A stretch of 64,000 nucleotides of DNA, taken from NCBI GenBank assembly GCA_023974075.1, contig CM043803.1, forward strand, positions 4,995,495 through 5,059,494, read 5' to 3'. This DNA comes from Chaenocephalus aceratus (lineage: Eukaryota > Chordata > Actinopteri > Perciformes > Channichthyidae). How positions within the stretch are numbered: position 1 is the stretch's first letter; the number at the start of each line of letters is the position of its first letter. The translations under genes and the position numbers were made by a program. Positions 21,641 through 34,185 of this stretch are shown here, in pieces. The notes under the pieces were generated by a model. The model saw only the letters and a program-made list of their open reading frames with translations, ran no database searches and had not been told where the DNA came from.

Positions 21641-22626
21641 TACAAAGTATTGCATTTAAGAGGTAAAAAACCTCATGTTTTCATGACTGAATGTTCATAA
21701 TGGTTTTTCCAATGTGTTTTGAAAAGTATGCCCTTGGTTCGTCTTTGTTGGACAACAACGCAGAAATGGAACATTATCCACTCGAGTTAATGGCTTTCAA
21801 AATTGCTGACCTTGTTCATTTAAAGCATGTACTGTTAAGAAAGAGATATTTCTATGCGATGTAAATGTGTATCAGACAGAAAACAATATGAATGATGTAT
21901 TATGAAACTTTTTATCAGCAAGGAATAGTTCAAATTGTTTATAAGAAGTATACTCCATAACAGCACAAAACGAGGACGTAGCAAACACAATATAACATCG
22001 TTGGATGCCTGTGAATGCTTTGTATTTCTCTGTTGCAGACATTGCTGCAGAGAGCGAGGACATGATCATTCGACCTTCAGAAATTAAGCCTCTACACTGT
22101 AGATAAACATGTTTTTCTTCTTTGCTGTTGCCATTTTGTTGTCAAAATAAATGGAGTACCTTTAGTTTATTGTGCCTTAGCCCTTATCACCACATGGCGG
22201 CTCTATGCAGACTCTTAGGATTGACTCGGGGCACGGCTTGTTAGCGACTAAGAAACTCGGATGGCTGCAAATTCAATATAATCACTCCACCAACATCTGC
22301 CCCCACACACCCCTTTCCACACACATCGATGAGTGCCGGGCATCCAATCCGGTCTCAGTGTTCTTCAATAAAGTCCCTCTGACAAACATGATGGAGAGCC
22401 ACTCTGCTTCAGAGCGGGATACTCAGAAAACGACTTGATGATAAAATATTGCTATCCTGGCAGTTGACTTGCCAATCCAAATTAAAAAAAGTTGGAGTGG
22501 CCACGTTTATGCTGTACCCTTCACTGCAGCTATATTTCATGCTTTTACACCTGATGCACACCCACATACATGCACACTTCCCAACCTACCCTTTTTCTCT
22601 CTCTAAGGGCCACAAAGCCTAATAAC
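21641..22626. other. Intergenic, no gene seen
   Basis: AT-rich sequence with small unconvincing ORFs only. The last 8 bases before 22635 (atagtgag) are the target copy of the next hAT element. Confidence 0.5.
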
Positions 22627-22634
22627 ATAGTGAG

Positions 22635-23625
22635 CAGTGTTGGGACTAACGCGTTACAGAGTAACGCCGTTATTTTTGGCAGTAACTAGTACTCTAACGC
22701 ATTACTTTTTAAATTCAGTAACTCAGTTACCGTTACTACATGGTGCGTTACTCCGTTACTGCGTTAGTTTATTTATATAGTCAACAGCCAGGTGAACAGA
22801 GATGAGTACTGTACTTGAGTAAATGTACTTAAATACTTCCTGTGTCACATGCGGAGACGGGCTGTGGGCGTGTTTGTGTTGTTTACTAACAAGACTGTCA
22901 TGGCGGCGGAGCTCAAGTCTAGTTTCTCCACTTGGAGATATTCTCACTATTTCACTTTTGTCGAGCACAAAGAAAATAACGTTTTAGTTAAATGTAAGTT
23001 GTGTCCTGGCGGGTCAAAGAGCCTATCTACTGCCCAAACCAGTCATTCAAATCTCTTAAAACATCTGCAAAAACAACATGCTGGGACGAAGCTAGTAGCT
23101 AAGACCACAGAGACTCAGCCGACGCCACTCCACCTCCACCTGCACCTAAGCAACAGCGGCTGGATTTTAACCAAGGGACTGCTAGCCAGGGAAAAGTCGA
23201 TAAAGCCATTGCACGGTATGTTGTAGAACACATGCAGGCTATTGCTACAGTGGAGTCACCCGCTTTCAGGGAGCTAGTTAGCATGATAGCATGTCCGGGC
23301 GGCACACGGCATATGGAGACTACCTGGAGAAAGAATATACAAAAATGTAAAGCCAGCAAATATCGATGCAATCCAGATTGCATATAATGCATGTCAAGTT
23401 GATCAACAGATTGTATTATTCTCCAATGCAATAACAGTACTGAAATGAAGGCTATAAGGGCATTAATATAATGGGAGTCCTTTTTTAAGTAACTAAAACG
23501 TTACTTTTCACAGTAACGCATTACTTTTTGGTGTAAGTAATCAGTAAAGTAACTGAGTTACTTTTGAAATGAAGTAACTAGTAATGGTAACTAGTTACTG
23601 GTTTTCAGTAACTAGCACAACACTG
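22635..23625 (+). mobile_element. Internally deleted hAT transposon with BED-finger remnant
   Basis: The ends are CAGTGTTGGG and CAACACTG with many GTAAC/GTTAC sub-repeats. It is flanked by a perfect 8-bp duplication, atagtgag (22627-22634 and 23626-23633), diagnostic for hAT. At 991 bp it is far shorter than an autonomous element. Most of the transposase, including the catalytic core and dimerisation domain, is absent. Confidence 0.9.
22849..23300 (+). pseudogene. hAT transposase N-terminal (ZBED-type zinc finger) remnant
   Basis: A 125-codon plus-strand ORF (22849-23226) encodes a BED-type zinc finger: an aromatic YFTF segment, CKLC, and HSNLLKHLQKQH, giving the CxxC...HxxxxH arrangement of the DNA-binding domain. 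After about residue 90 the frame shifts, and the continuation of the transposase reads in another frame (VEHMQAIATVESPAFREL-like, about 23220-23280) before sequence is lost. In an autonomous hAT this domain binds the transposon ends. Here it is inactive as an enzyme. A ZBED-like host gene is excluded by the flanking transposon ends. Confidence 0.75.
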
Positions 23626-23633
23626 ATAGTGAG

Positions 23634-26105
23634 TAAGGCCTTTCATCTCTGGAGATTGATGTTTCATCCCATCCCAAAAACTGGGAAAATCGTTCATTAT
23701 GTAGACACCATCACCATATGAGACAAATATGAGATATAGTGGGCCACAGCACTTGACAGAGTGGGGTCCTCCCGAGTCTGTAACGAAAAAAACTTGAAGA
23801 TGGTGGTTGGGGTGGTGTGAAAGGGGAACACCACTGACATTTAGATCCAAATATGTTATTTCCAAGGCCAAGGATCAATCAAAGTGTTAGAACACAGGCT
23901 ATTCTATTGCCAATCCAGAAACCAGAAGTCTCAAACTTTTGATGTCTTCATTATTTTTGCTTGGAGCTGCTTCATAGACAATGAATGGGAGAGTGATTTT
24001 GTGTACCTAAAAAATATTAGATTTTTTTATTTTAGTGTTCACAGTTGTGAAACTGAAAATGTACCCATATACTCTGCACTTGGTGCTCTCAGCGTCGTGT
24101 AACATATTGTGTATGGAGCCGTTCCAGAATTCATAATTGATGACTGGCGTTTGAGGTGCAGTATTTGTTGCAACAGTAAATTAACATTAACAGTTTGTTT
24201 TGAAATAAATCAATTGTTTATGCTTTCAAACAAGTAATCTGTCACTGAGTAAATACATCAAGCTTCTGGTTGCTTAAGTGATGGAGCCTCCATCTTTTCA
24301 TAAGAGGTTTTTAATATTTGGTTATCCAAAAGTACTCCAACAAGAAGCTTCTTAGAATCTAACGCTGTAACTTCTTTAATAGCAGTAACTAACAATGTAA
24401 TGTAACAAGACACATTTTTAGGGGATGTAACCCAACACTAATGGTATCATCACCCATTTTGAAAGTCTAGCTGAAGGTCAAATCTGCATTGCCCGTTTAT
24501 TTTATTTTTAATAAAATGTGATCAACGTCGCCATGATTTTCAATTGCATTCGATCGTGATACAACTGTAAGAAGTAAGTAAGGCAGTCAGTCAGTAAACA
24601 AGTAAGCAGGCCAGTCAGTAAGTGAGACAAATAATCCTAAATAATTATCCTTTTGAGACACCCTGAAGGGAAAACTTAAAGTGAACTTGATTGTTTAGTC
24701 ATTGCTGGCTCAGCTAGATAATCTATAAACCTTTAGGGAAAGAAAAGTGTCAGAGAGCGAGAGAAGAAAAATGGTTGCTATCCAAGTAATTGCAACCTGC
24801 AAAGTGTCCCCTTTGTGAGAGTCGACATGGGGACGTGTTACGTTTTTCAATATACTGTAGTACTGCAGATGTCTTTCTAAAGTCAGCCAGCCATTACACT
24901 TAATCATATATAAGAACTAAAAAAAGATTCAGAGGCAGAACAAAAATGCCTGAGCTGAGATTTGACACAGCAGAAGGGAACATAAAGAAACTAGTAGGGG
25001 TTGAGGTCAATGAGAATTTCATCCAAATGACTTATAGAATGGACTACTGAACCATTCTGCTCTGTCCAACACATTTAAAGCACCATTGATGAGGTTTAGT
25101 GGTGTTTTATTGTGTGATTTGGAGCCGTGAGGGCACGCCGGGTTAAGGGAGGAGAGCTATGACTTCTCACTGATGTTTTATATCCAATTATCTTCATGCT
25201 GAGTGGAGGGAGGAATGGCAAACACGGGCTAAATGGTGCGTTTCATGTGGTCAAACTCACTTCTAACCTCAGGCTGTGAAATGCAGCGGAGCATGTGCTT
25301 CCTACTCGGGCTGTTACTGACTTGTATTAGCTGATGCACAAGGACAAGAACCCGACGCAGACTTATTTGAAAAACCAATGTCAAAATGCAAGCTTTACCG
25401 CTGCTAATTAGCAATCTTAGTTACAGAATCAATGCAATTTTATTTTATAGAACAGCCCAAAGTTAATTCAGGTTATTATGAAACTACGAGTCAAGAAGTT
25501 ATGAGCAAGACCTCATTTAAGAATGGGGAACATATTTAGAGTTTGCAATAGTTATATGGACACAAAAATAAATAAAGAAATGGATGGATAACGCCCATAC
25601 TGAGCAAAGACTGTAATTTATTTGCCACAACTTCCTATCTGTCAAAAACTAGTAATTAGAAAATTGTCGAAGAAAAACGCCTCGTAGTTCTAAAATATCT
25701 TCATGCAGATGGCGCCATTAAGTATTTTGTAATGACAAATAAAGAGTCCATATGTTACTAATTTGTGTTAATATAAAAGTGTTACCGAATTGATGTTGCT
25801 ATAATGTAATTATCTATACATTATCCTGGCTTCCTTGACATAACAATCTAACACAGCTCTTTTTTTAACTGTATGCTTCACCTGATGTGAAATATCGTGA
25901 TTACCTGTCATATCCCAACAAATGCCTAGGAGGTTGTATTTAACATCTGTGTTGCAGCAGAATTAATAGAGACAGTGTGGCATTATAGCTGGATTTATGA
26001 GCGCCTCTTCCCCTCAGGGATGATCAAGGTCACATCTGCATGTTGACAGCCATTCAACATCGGCTCTGTTCAGATGCAATACAGAATATATGTGTGTATG
26101 GATAC
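23634..26105. other. Intergenic with a hAT end fragment
   Basis: No gene found. 24361-24440 (gtaacttc... to ggatgtaacccaacacta) resembles the GTAAC-rich right end of the hAT family at 22635, without its partner end. A degenerate (AGTA/AGTC) run lies at 24570-24630. The rest shows nothing recognisable. Confidence 0.4.
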
Positions 26106-26113
26106 CATGTAAC

Positions 26114-26817
26114 TAGAGATGTCCCGATCCGATCACGTGATCGGGGATCGGAGCCGATCACCTGATTTTCAAAAAATCGGGGATCGGGAGAAAAAAATCG
26201 GGGATTGGGATTTTTTTTTTTTATAAAATATTTTTATTTTATTTAATGTTACAAAACAAAAATGACCATGTTCACGTCTCAAAGTCATCCTGAGGACTTA
26301 GTTTTGGTTTAAAATTACACAACATCATGTATGTGTTGCTTTCTTTGGGCTTGTTTTCATAGACCTGGTTGCTTATTTCTCTGAAATCTGGCAACAGAGT
26401 GGGCGCAGTGTCTAATAGTAGCAGTAAGCTAACGAGAGGCTACGTTCAGCTGGTGACTCGGGAGTCGGGACAGAGATTCCGCGTGGTGGAAAGAACAGAG
26501 CTACGTTCAACACGACCAATCTAATACGCTACCTGAGAAACAATCACCGACAACAACACGGCGAGTACACAGCGGCCACTCAGGTAACAGCACTGAAACA
26601 ACTGACACTTTCAGAGACTTTTAAAAGGAAAGAGAAACTGCCCCAGAACAGTGAAAAGGCCAACACAATAACAGCCAAGATAGCTTAATTCTTGCATTTT
26701 TTTTCTCTTAATGCATTGCATAAAGATCGGATCGAGAAAAATCGGTATCGGCAGATTGTCAAACTCAAATGATCGGAATCGGATCGGGAGCAAAAAAAGG
26801 TGATCGGGACATCCCTA
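26114..26817 (+). mobile_element. Internally deleted hAT transposon with GATCGG repeats
   Basis: The left end TAGAGATGTCCCGATC and the right end GATCGGGACATCCCTA are inverted repeats. A perfect 8-bp duplication, catgtaac, flanks it (26106-26113 and 26818-26825). Subterminal regions are packed with GATCGG/CCGATC motifs, the likely transposase-binding sites. At 704 bp it is a deletion derivative of a larger element. Confidence 0.9.
26420..26690 (+). pseudogene. hAT transposase BED-finger relic
   Basis: The plus strand around 26510-26690 reads in one frame as TNLIRYLRNNH followed by a stretch ending in TITAKIA, matching the end of a BED zinc finger and the linker before the hAT core. The upstream cysteine pair and everything downstream are lost. 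No start codon or full domain remains. Confidence 0.5.
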
Positions 26818-26825
26818 CATGTAAC

Positions 26826-29800
26826 CTATGTTTGTTAACAAAAAATACATAGTTAAGGTGCAATTGGAGCAAACAAGATATGACTTGGTGTGGTATATGG
26901 ATAGTATAAGAGCACAGGAAGAGATTAATGTTACAGCAGAGACATGGAAAAGGTCAAATAAAGGCAAGAAGGATAAAAGTTAACATTTTCAGATGGAGAA
27001 TAGTACTCCTTGGTGGATGAAAAACATACACGCTAGAGACTAGTCCTCCAAAGGCCCAATTCCTAACACGAAAAGTTAATAGCTGTGAATTTCCCCTCTG
27101 TTTAATTTGTCCATGATTTTCAGTTTAACCTGTTAAGCCCCAAGAAAACACGAGGAATAGCGGCGGAATTAGACCAATTATATTCCCATGCAAAAAAGGC
27201 AATAACCTGAGAAAATTACAATTTTAAATTAAGTTGAGCTTTTGAAGTAGCACAGGAGTTATGGTGGCTCTCTGTTGAGTCGTTTCTAGCATGACAATAA
27301 ACTTACTAGGCTCACTTGAGACACAGCACTCAGCTATGGCAAATCACATGTAATTGCTTTGTCTTGCAAAGAGTGTCATATTATGTGAAAGTATATAAAT
27401 GCCATCGTGTGTCATCGTATAGAAAGGGTAAAAGTCACTGAACAAAACATTGGAGGGAAAAATAAAGATTTCAAATAAATGTATTATGTTGAACCAACTA
27501 CTCGTTTCACAAGACATTTAACCCCAACACCTTTTTTATTATGGCTTTATATTGAAGGCATCGCTGCTCTGCTTACCCTTAATAACTGTAGCATTTCAAA
27601 AGCCTCACTATACACCACAATGATAGAAGTTTGTAATGGTTTTTAAAAGACAAATGATAGGTGAGTCAGATCAGAAAACGATTCCCCTGTATGTGTCATT
27701 CTAGAGTGACGTACAAGGTTGCATAATTTGGAGGACTTGTCAAATCCACCTGTAGAAGTCTACGTTCCTCTAGAGGAAAGTTATAATTGTCACTAGTAAC
27801 ACCCTGCTGTGATTGAAGAAGTCAGAGCTTTACATAGTCTGCATCCACATAAGAGTCAATTACATACAGGTTTGCTGACCGATATTAACTTTATATGTTA
27901 CATTATACTACATTTAAATTACATTTGGCAAAGTTTTGTCTGAACCGTCTTACAGTGCAATAGGTGATCACATTTCAAAGCCAGATGTCTAGAAAGTTTC
28001 TCACTAACAAACCACAATGCAGGCATTAAACTGTTACTGTGCTGATTTTTAAAAGTGTCTTGAAATCTAGGAAAAAATCAATCCAAAAAGATTTATTAAT
28101 TTGCGGTGCAAATGATCTCAATCATTTGTAACCTTTAAAGGTCTCTGTGGTGCATAATCAGCAGTGCTTATGTCCTTTCAGCATTTTCTGATCTGGTTAC
28201 ATCGCAAAAGGGTCCTCTAGGAACTCTAAAGTTTAAGGTGAAATGAAACATACAATTGGGTAAAAAATCTGTAGTTACTAATCTGGTGAGGTAAAGACTT
28301 TCTTTTCTTTTTAAACAATGGATTTTTAGTATAATAAGCTAATTGTATTATGAGGCAGGAGATTTAAAGTTAAAGGGTGCATGTTTGGATGACTGGAAAG
28401 CAAGACACGTAGCAACATTGACCATCTAGCGGCGAGCAAATCTAAATGGGCCAGTTATAAACTGCAGCGAAAGTTGACACAGGTGAGCAGGAGGTAAGAG
28501 TCAGGTGACTTGAACAGGTAAAAAGGTCTGATGGCACCAAGTGGATGGATGCAGAATGGCAATAGAGGGTGGAGTGTGGCGGAATCGAGCGGCAAATTGG
28601 TGAAAGCAGGTCGAAGCAAACCACCAGTACAGCAGAAAGATACACGTATAGGTCCTCCTGTGTGCATCACTGTTCACTAAGCATAACAGCAAAGCAGAAT
28701 GCAAATTAAATTGTGAAACATTGACAGTAAACTACAGATGAAAACCAGTCACACTTCTGTAAAGTCGCGATTTTTTGAAGGACTGCAAACCAAGGCAAGG
28801 TCTACCGATGCAGCGTTCATTGTAAATCGGATGAAGGTGACATGTGCACCATCAGCCAAAATAATACACTGCCAAGGGTAGCATATTGTTCCTTCATGTA
28901 CTTATTTAACATCACAGCTCATCATATACTTCCTCAGCAGGCTGTTGACGTACCCTCTCCTACAGCCCTGAAGAGTAGAGACAGTAAGAGTGGCTGTGTA
29001 CAAAAGCAGCTGACAGAATGCATCCTGGGAGTGTGGTGGCTGCGTGGGTTTGTGCTCTGATGAGACTGACTGCTTGTCTTGTTTCTGCCAGATATTGAAA
29101 GATTGTGCCTGCTTGGGTAATAAAGCAATTGAACAGACAAAAGGGAAAAAGGGAGGAAATGAAAGTGCAAATGCCATATGATGTCCTGCTGTCACAAGCA
29201 GCTGACTGTACACCAAGTGGATTCACATGGGCTACAGTTGACTCTCCATAAAATCTCAATACCATTACACATTGTTACCATTTAACAGCCTTGTGAAATA
29301 ACAGTCAAACAATGCTTCTGATTACCAATTTTCTTTTGGCTGATGTAAGCAACACATTCCCCCAATATATAAGAGTTAAAGTGGCAATAGACAACCTATG
29401 TACTTGAAGCCATCATTATAAAGTAGATGCTGATTGCACAGTGTAATAGCTACTACAGAACAATGACACCATCAGAGTTCAGATTGGTTTCCGATGGGCC
29501 TTGCTTTCACTGTGCAATTCTGTCTGCCTAAGAGTTGCATTCTCCGGGAAATAAAAGGTTTCTCGATTTGAGGCACACCAAAGAAGATGATAACAACTAG
29601 AGGAAAGTTAACTGTGGAATCACCACAGATCCTGCTTGTAGTGAATACAAAGAAGGGTGAAGAAAGGAGGAAAATCCGTGGCCATCTTGGATACATTTCC
29701 CAGAAACAGAACTGTAACATGCATGTTGATACTCTGCACATGGCCATCATCAGGAAATGGATTTGGATTTTTGCCAAATTCCAAATTCAGCTTAAATGTA

Positions 29801-30290
29801 TTGTGATGAACACTTGTAGAAAGCAGTGTTTGTTGTTGCTTTGTTAGCTCTGTAACTCCATCTGTACACAATACTGTATAGTTACAATTGCAAAGTGTAG
29901 TTGTTTAATTGCCAAACTCAAGAAAATATCATTTGGTACGTGTCATGCACTGTCCACCCCTTTCTTTGTTCTTGACAAGAAACCCATCAGTGTCTTGCCT
30001 AAAGACACTTCACATCTGCTTCAACCCTGGCTGTCCATGTGAATTATTGTCTCCTTGAACACTCCATAGCATACAGTGGATTTATTTTTAGACGTGTGAT
30101 TTCTGGTGAGAAATCCTATGTAAGGAGTAGCTGTCTAAAGAGCTGTGAGTTCACCTTGATTGAATGTTTCAGTCCATTGTTTTGTTTTGGCCCACAAATG
30201 TACTGTTTTTGTTCACCATTTAAATCAACCTCGTTTACAGCAAGAGCAGAAGCTGTTCTTTAAAAATGCACTGTAAACTGTCTGTTAAGC
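26826..30290. other. Intergenic, no gene seen
   Basis: Long AT-rich stretch with short ORFs only. 27125-27144 holds a 20-bp string that recurs inverted at 52946-52965. The 28390-28700 segment is purine-rich with three overlapping minus-strand ORFs of 67-71 codons, none resembling a known protein. Confidence 0.45.
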
Positions 30291-30299
30291 TACAAACAG

Positions 30300-30440
30300 C
30301 AAACAGACAGACTCGGTGACAAGCTGGTGAAGAAAGTTGAAGAAGTAGCACCAAGTTGATATAATTCCAAAAAGTTGGTGGAGGCCAAAACAGAGCGAAT
30401 AGGAGAGTGAATATTGGAACTGAAGATGAAAATTGGCCTT
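30300..30440. repeat. Dispersed repeat fragment (same family as 58.3 kb)
   Basis: 'gttggtggaggccaaaac' and the following bases match 'gttggtggggaccaaaac' at 58378 and its context, with the upstream gctggtgaagaaag/acatggtgaagaaag blocks in the same order. It is a diverged dispersed repeat with undefined ends. Confidence 0.5.
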
Positions 30441-30723
30441 TATCGCTAAATCTGGCACAGTTACACGATAGTCTCAAGTGCTTATTGAATTGATGTCCAT
30501 TTTCCCTTTCTTTAATAAATAATTACTACATTTTACTCAAGACTATTTCTGCTACAGTACCACTTATCTCAATGGCAGTCAAAGCAGAATGTAAGGTAGC
30601 CATTTAGTATATTTGTACTAGTACTTTTTGCAATTAAGTGCAACAAATGAATGTCCTTGGACCTTTCCATCATAAAATAATTCACAATGAGAGAGAACAC
30701 TTCAGATATTACTTATTGTTGCC

Positions 30724-30724
<1 letters not shown>

Positions 30725-30770
<46 letters not shown>
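30725..30770. repeat. (CA)n microsatellite
   Basis: An uninterrupted AC dinucleotide run of about 23 units. Confidence 0.95.
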
Positions 30771-30772
<2 letters not shown>

Positions 30773-31389
30773 CTTCCTATTCACCAAATATGATGCATTG
30801 TTAAGACAACATGTATTAATTACTGTGCATTTGATGTGGCTTCATTCATAGATGATAAACTGTTCAGTAAGTAATTTTGTTTCTAAATGGAATGCAACAC
30901 TTTGAATACATTCCAATTGTGTGTGCTTTAATTGCTTCCATAAATTGCTTTTTTCCTAGATTGATCCTTGTTCATCATGAAATGAAATGTGCCGTCTAAT
31001 CAATTGATTATCCTGTGTAGTTATTTATTAAAGCTTGATTGCATTTCCTGAGCAAGACTGAAGGAACACACTTATTAACATAGTCTGTGACGCATTTGAG
31101 AATAAATAGTTGTAGGCTATTAAAATACAATGATACCGTGTGTGGAGATTCATTAATTGAAGTTATGCAAATTAAATGTTGACATTTTACTTTGCAAACC
31201 AGTTCTGTCTGTGTATCCATCTTTATGTAAATCAACATAATACTTTTAACCACACAAATGTAAAAAATATTCATACACAGATTTAAATATTTTGATTTAA
31301 AAATGAAAACTGTATATTTTAAGTGTTTATGAAATGATCATAATTTAAATAATAATTATCATAAATGTACAATTCATGCATGGGTGTCT
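30771..31389. other. Intergenic, no gene seen
   Basis: Very AT-rich sequence without ORFs or repeat ends that I can recognise. Confidence 0.5.
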
Positions 31390-31738
31390 CACCAGCACAT
31401 CCCCCCCTAGCTGAAACGCCTAAAATGTACTCGTTTGTTTACTTCCATAACATACGTGACACAACAATTTAAAACTTGCACTTCCTTTGGCTAACGCTGC
31501 AACACATTGTAGATGATAGGCTAAGAGGCGGGACATCTCTTAGCAGTTGACCAATCACAACAGAGATGGCAAGCTAACAAATCAGAGCAGACTGGGCTCT
31601 GGTTTCAGACAGAGGGTGAAAAGAGGTACTGCAGCACAGGCAGGATGAGAAAAAGCAAGACCTTTTCGAACATTAAAGCATGTAAACATGTCACAGTAGA
31701 GGCACAAAACACAAATTAGCATGATAGGGCCCCTTTAA
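31390..31738. mobile_element. MITE-like dispersed repeat
   Basis: The right end reads gcatgatagggccccTTTAA, and the body shares about 130 bp with 21490-21640. A TTAA abuts the right end, but no matching left terminus was found, so the element is truncated or its left limit is misjudged. No ORF. Confidence 0.5.
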
Positions 31739-33241
31739 GATATATGATAATGTAAATACTAAAAGTAAACCTTTGAAAAATAATGGGAGAATCTGGAATT
31801 GTAAACATATTGAATTGTATGTAGGTGGGGCCTCTTAGTCACCTTTAAAGGGACATGGCTTGTTTCTGTAATTACAACCCTTCTGGGCAGGGCGGGAGAA
31901 CCAGTTCTACCTGAAAACACACCTGTCCTGCTCATGTGATCTGAGGCTGACACCCTGTTCACCATACACAGCCTGTGAGTCTCTGTTAGGGTTAAGGTGT
32001 TCAGTGCTCTGCTCTAACAAAAGTCTGCTCTACAAAAAAGAAAAGATTCGACCCGACAGAGAGCTGAAAGCAAAAGGTAAGGCTTGTTTTCTCTACTCTT
32101 AATGGCCGTCTCTCACTTCCTTTCCAAGTCGCTTTCATGGCCGAGGAGGCTGATGGAATTTCATTACTTATGATGGAAAACCAATGGAGTTTTGAAAGCA
32201 GAATGAGATGGAAAGGTGCACTCAAAGCGCCAGTATACCCTCCAGATGCCAGCAATCTAATTTGCTGTCAGTGGTAATAAATGGGGAGCCATCGGATGGC
32301 ACAGATAAGACGTTATTTCACCATCAGGGTTATCACTTAATATCTGATCATGTCTGTGGGGAGCAATTGTATCCGACAGTTAAAACAGGGGGCCTCAACT
32401 CCTGGCCCGAGAAATGATCATCAGCGCGGAATAATTGTTAATCTGTCAAATCAATGTGACTTCACTCAATAAAGTGTTCATAGGGACTTAAGTTTAGGCT
32501 GCAGTGTTAATGATTCACTCTTTTGGGAGAGGATTCTAATCTAATGAAAGGGAACAGTTATGCTTTTCATTTGTTCTGCTCTTTATTGCTAAAAAGGACT
32601 TTCCATTATGTATATATTGTAAAAGATTCAAGATTTGAAAGAAATCATTTGAAACAACCATTATGGCTAGGTCAAACCTGATAATCTGTGTATCTTTGTG
32701 TATATAAAGATCATTGTATGTACGTAAAGATACACAGATTCAGTAGGGTGCAGTCTAGTAGATGTAGAGTGTGTGTTGTTGTATGTTCGATTATACAATG
32801 TCCTCTACATTTTAAGGAAGTGTTGAATTCAGGAATGTTACCTGCGTAGTTGCCTAGATTCCTAAAAACAAAGTAAGATGGAGGTGAAAAAAAATACACC
32901 GCCTAGTAAGTGCAATGAACAAAGCTTGAGTCATACTGTAGCGTTCACTGTTACACTCAGAGCTGCCAAGTCCAAACGAACAGAACATAAATTACAGCAT
33001 TATGACATTTTGGACAGTTGTTGTTGTTGTTATTGTAAACAAAGCCTGTTTTGTGAAGCCTGAGAGTGGGAGTCGACACATAATATGCTTCACATTATCC
33101 CCTGTGAGAGTTCAGCTGTAGTGAAGCTGTGGCACACATACGATAATACATCCCTGCCATTGTCTCCACAGCTCTGATCCATCGGTCCTCACGCTATTGT
33201 ACTCCACTTGCCTTTTGTTGAAAAAAAACAAAACAAGCATC

Positions 33242-33467
33242 ATGGGAACATTTCAAGATGAGGACTTGGATTGGGGTGATAAGAGCGGCGACACGAGGCA
33301 GACTCAGCCTCCGAAATACGAGGAGACAGAGACTAAAAGCTCCGGGAGGAAGTGTCCCACGTGCTGCCTGAAGACAAGGAACTGTCTGATGAGTGGAGAG
33401 TGCGGCAGATGCCTTCAGATCTCCAGCGTCGTCGCCATGTGTGGCATGTGCCTCCGCATATTCATAT
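33242..33467 (+). CDS. Hypothetical 75-residue PPxY, cysteine-rich protein
   Basis: The ATG at 33242 has a good context (catcATGG). The frame runs 75 codons to the GTAAGT donor; splicing to 33717 would complete a TGA stop across the junction, while reading through the intron gives 90 codons from this ATG. The N-terminal third is acidic (DEDLDW) and followed by a PPKY motif (residues 23-26), the PPxY type bound by WW domains such as those of NEDD4-family ligases. The C-terminal half has eight cysteines, including three CxxC pairs (38/41, 54/57, 67/70), and a short hydrophobic end. It could bind zinc or be palmitoylated at a membrane. I do not recognise the family, and the function is unknown. 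The histidine-coding (ATC)n run downstream would be 3' UTR. A chance ORF remains possible. Confidence 0.4.
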
Positions 33468-33752
33468 GTAAGTGTCAACCTCACATAAAACCTTTTATAA
33501 CTGCCATGTCATGATCAAACATATTCTGATGTCCGACAAGCTGATTTGCTGCTGAAATTAATATGAATCTGTGGTACAAGAAACATATAACCCTGACATT
33601 TAAAAAGTATAATTTGTCTTTTTATCCATTTTTAAATGTACATTCAATTCTTCCACACTGGAGATAATCTTTACTATTATTCATTATTGTGTTGTCCTTT
33701 TTATTTCCAATTACAGGACCTAACCTTGGGCTTCATAACCTGCTTCTCCCAG

Positions 33753-33782
<30 letters not shown>
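33753..33782. repeat. (ATC)n microsatellite
   Basis: Ten ATC units, within the proposed 3' UTR of the candidate gene. Confidence 0.9.
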
Positions 33783-33783
<1 letters not shown>

Positions 33784-34185
33784 CTATCACCCTTTATGAG
33801 TGATGCCACATGGTTTTCTTATGATCTGCTAACAGTTGTGTTTTTAATTCTTTATCCACAAGGTATTCATTTCACATGATCACTGTCTGTGTTTAGAACA
33901 ACTTAGAAAGTCATTATGAAGGAATGAGTGAATGAATGAGTATGTTTGATTGATCATTTCTGATGGATCTATATTTAGTCAAATCAGATGTCTTTATTTA
34001 TATTTTTAGGTACGAAAATTGCACTAAAATATAAAAACTAATATGATGGATAAAAAAGTTATTCTGTTTATGCTACAGTGTAAAACATTTTCTCTTACAA
34101 TATGAGTGAGAGGGTTTTGGTGAGAAAACAGTGACATATCTGAACAAATGCAAAACTTTGAATAAAGCTTTCAGTAACAACAAGA

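Larger units (their letters stand above)
31990..34185 (+). other. Candidate small host gene (three exons)
   Basis: Proposed structure: a 5'-UTR exon ending at 32076 (AAAAG|GTAAGG donor); an intron to 33171 with a good pyrimidine-rich acceptor (ccattgtctccacag); a coding exon 33172-33467 (T|GTAAGT donor); and a last exon from 33717 (ttatttccaattacag acceptor) ending after AATAAA at 34161-34166. The 5' limit is a guess. The signals are mutually consistent and on one strand, and the region is free of transposon ends. RNA evidence is absent. Confidence 0.4.
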
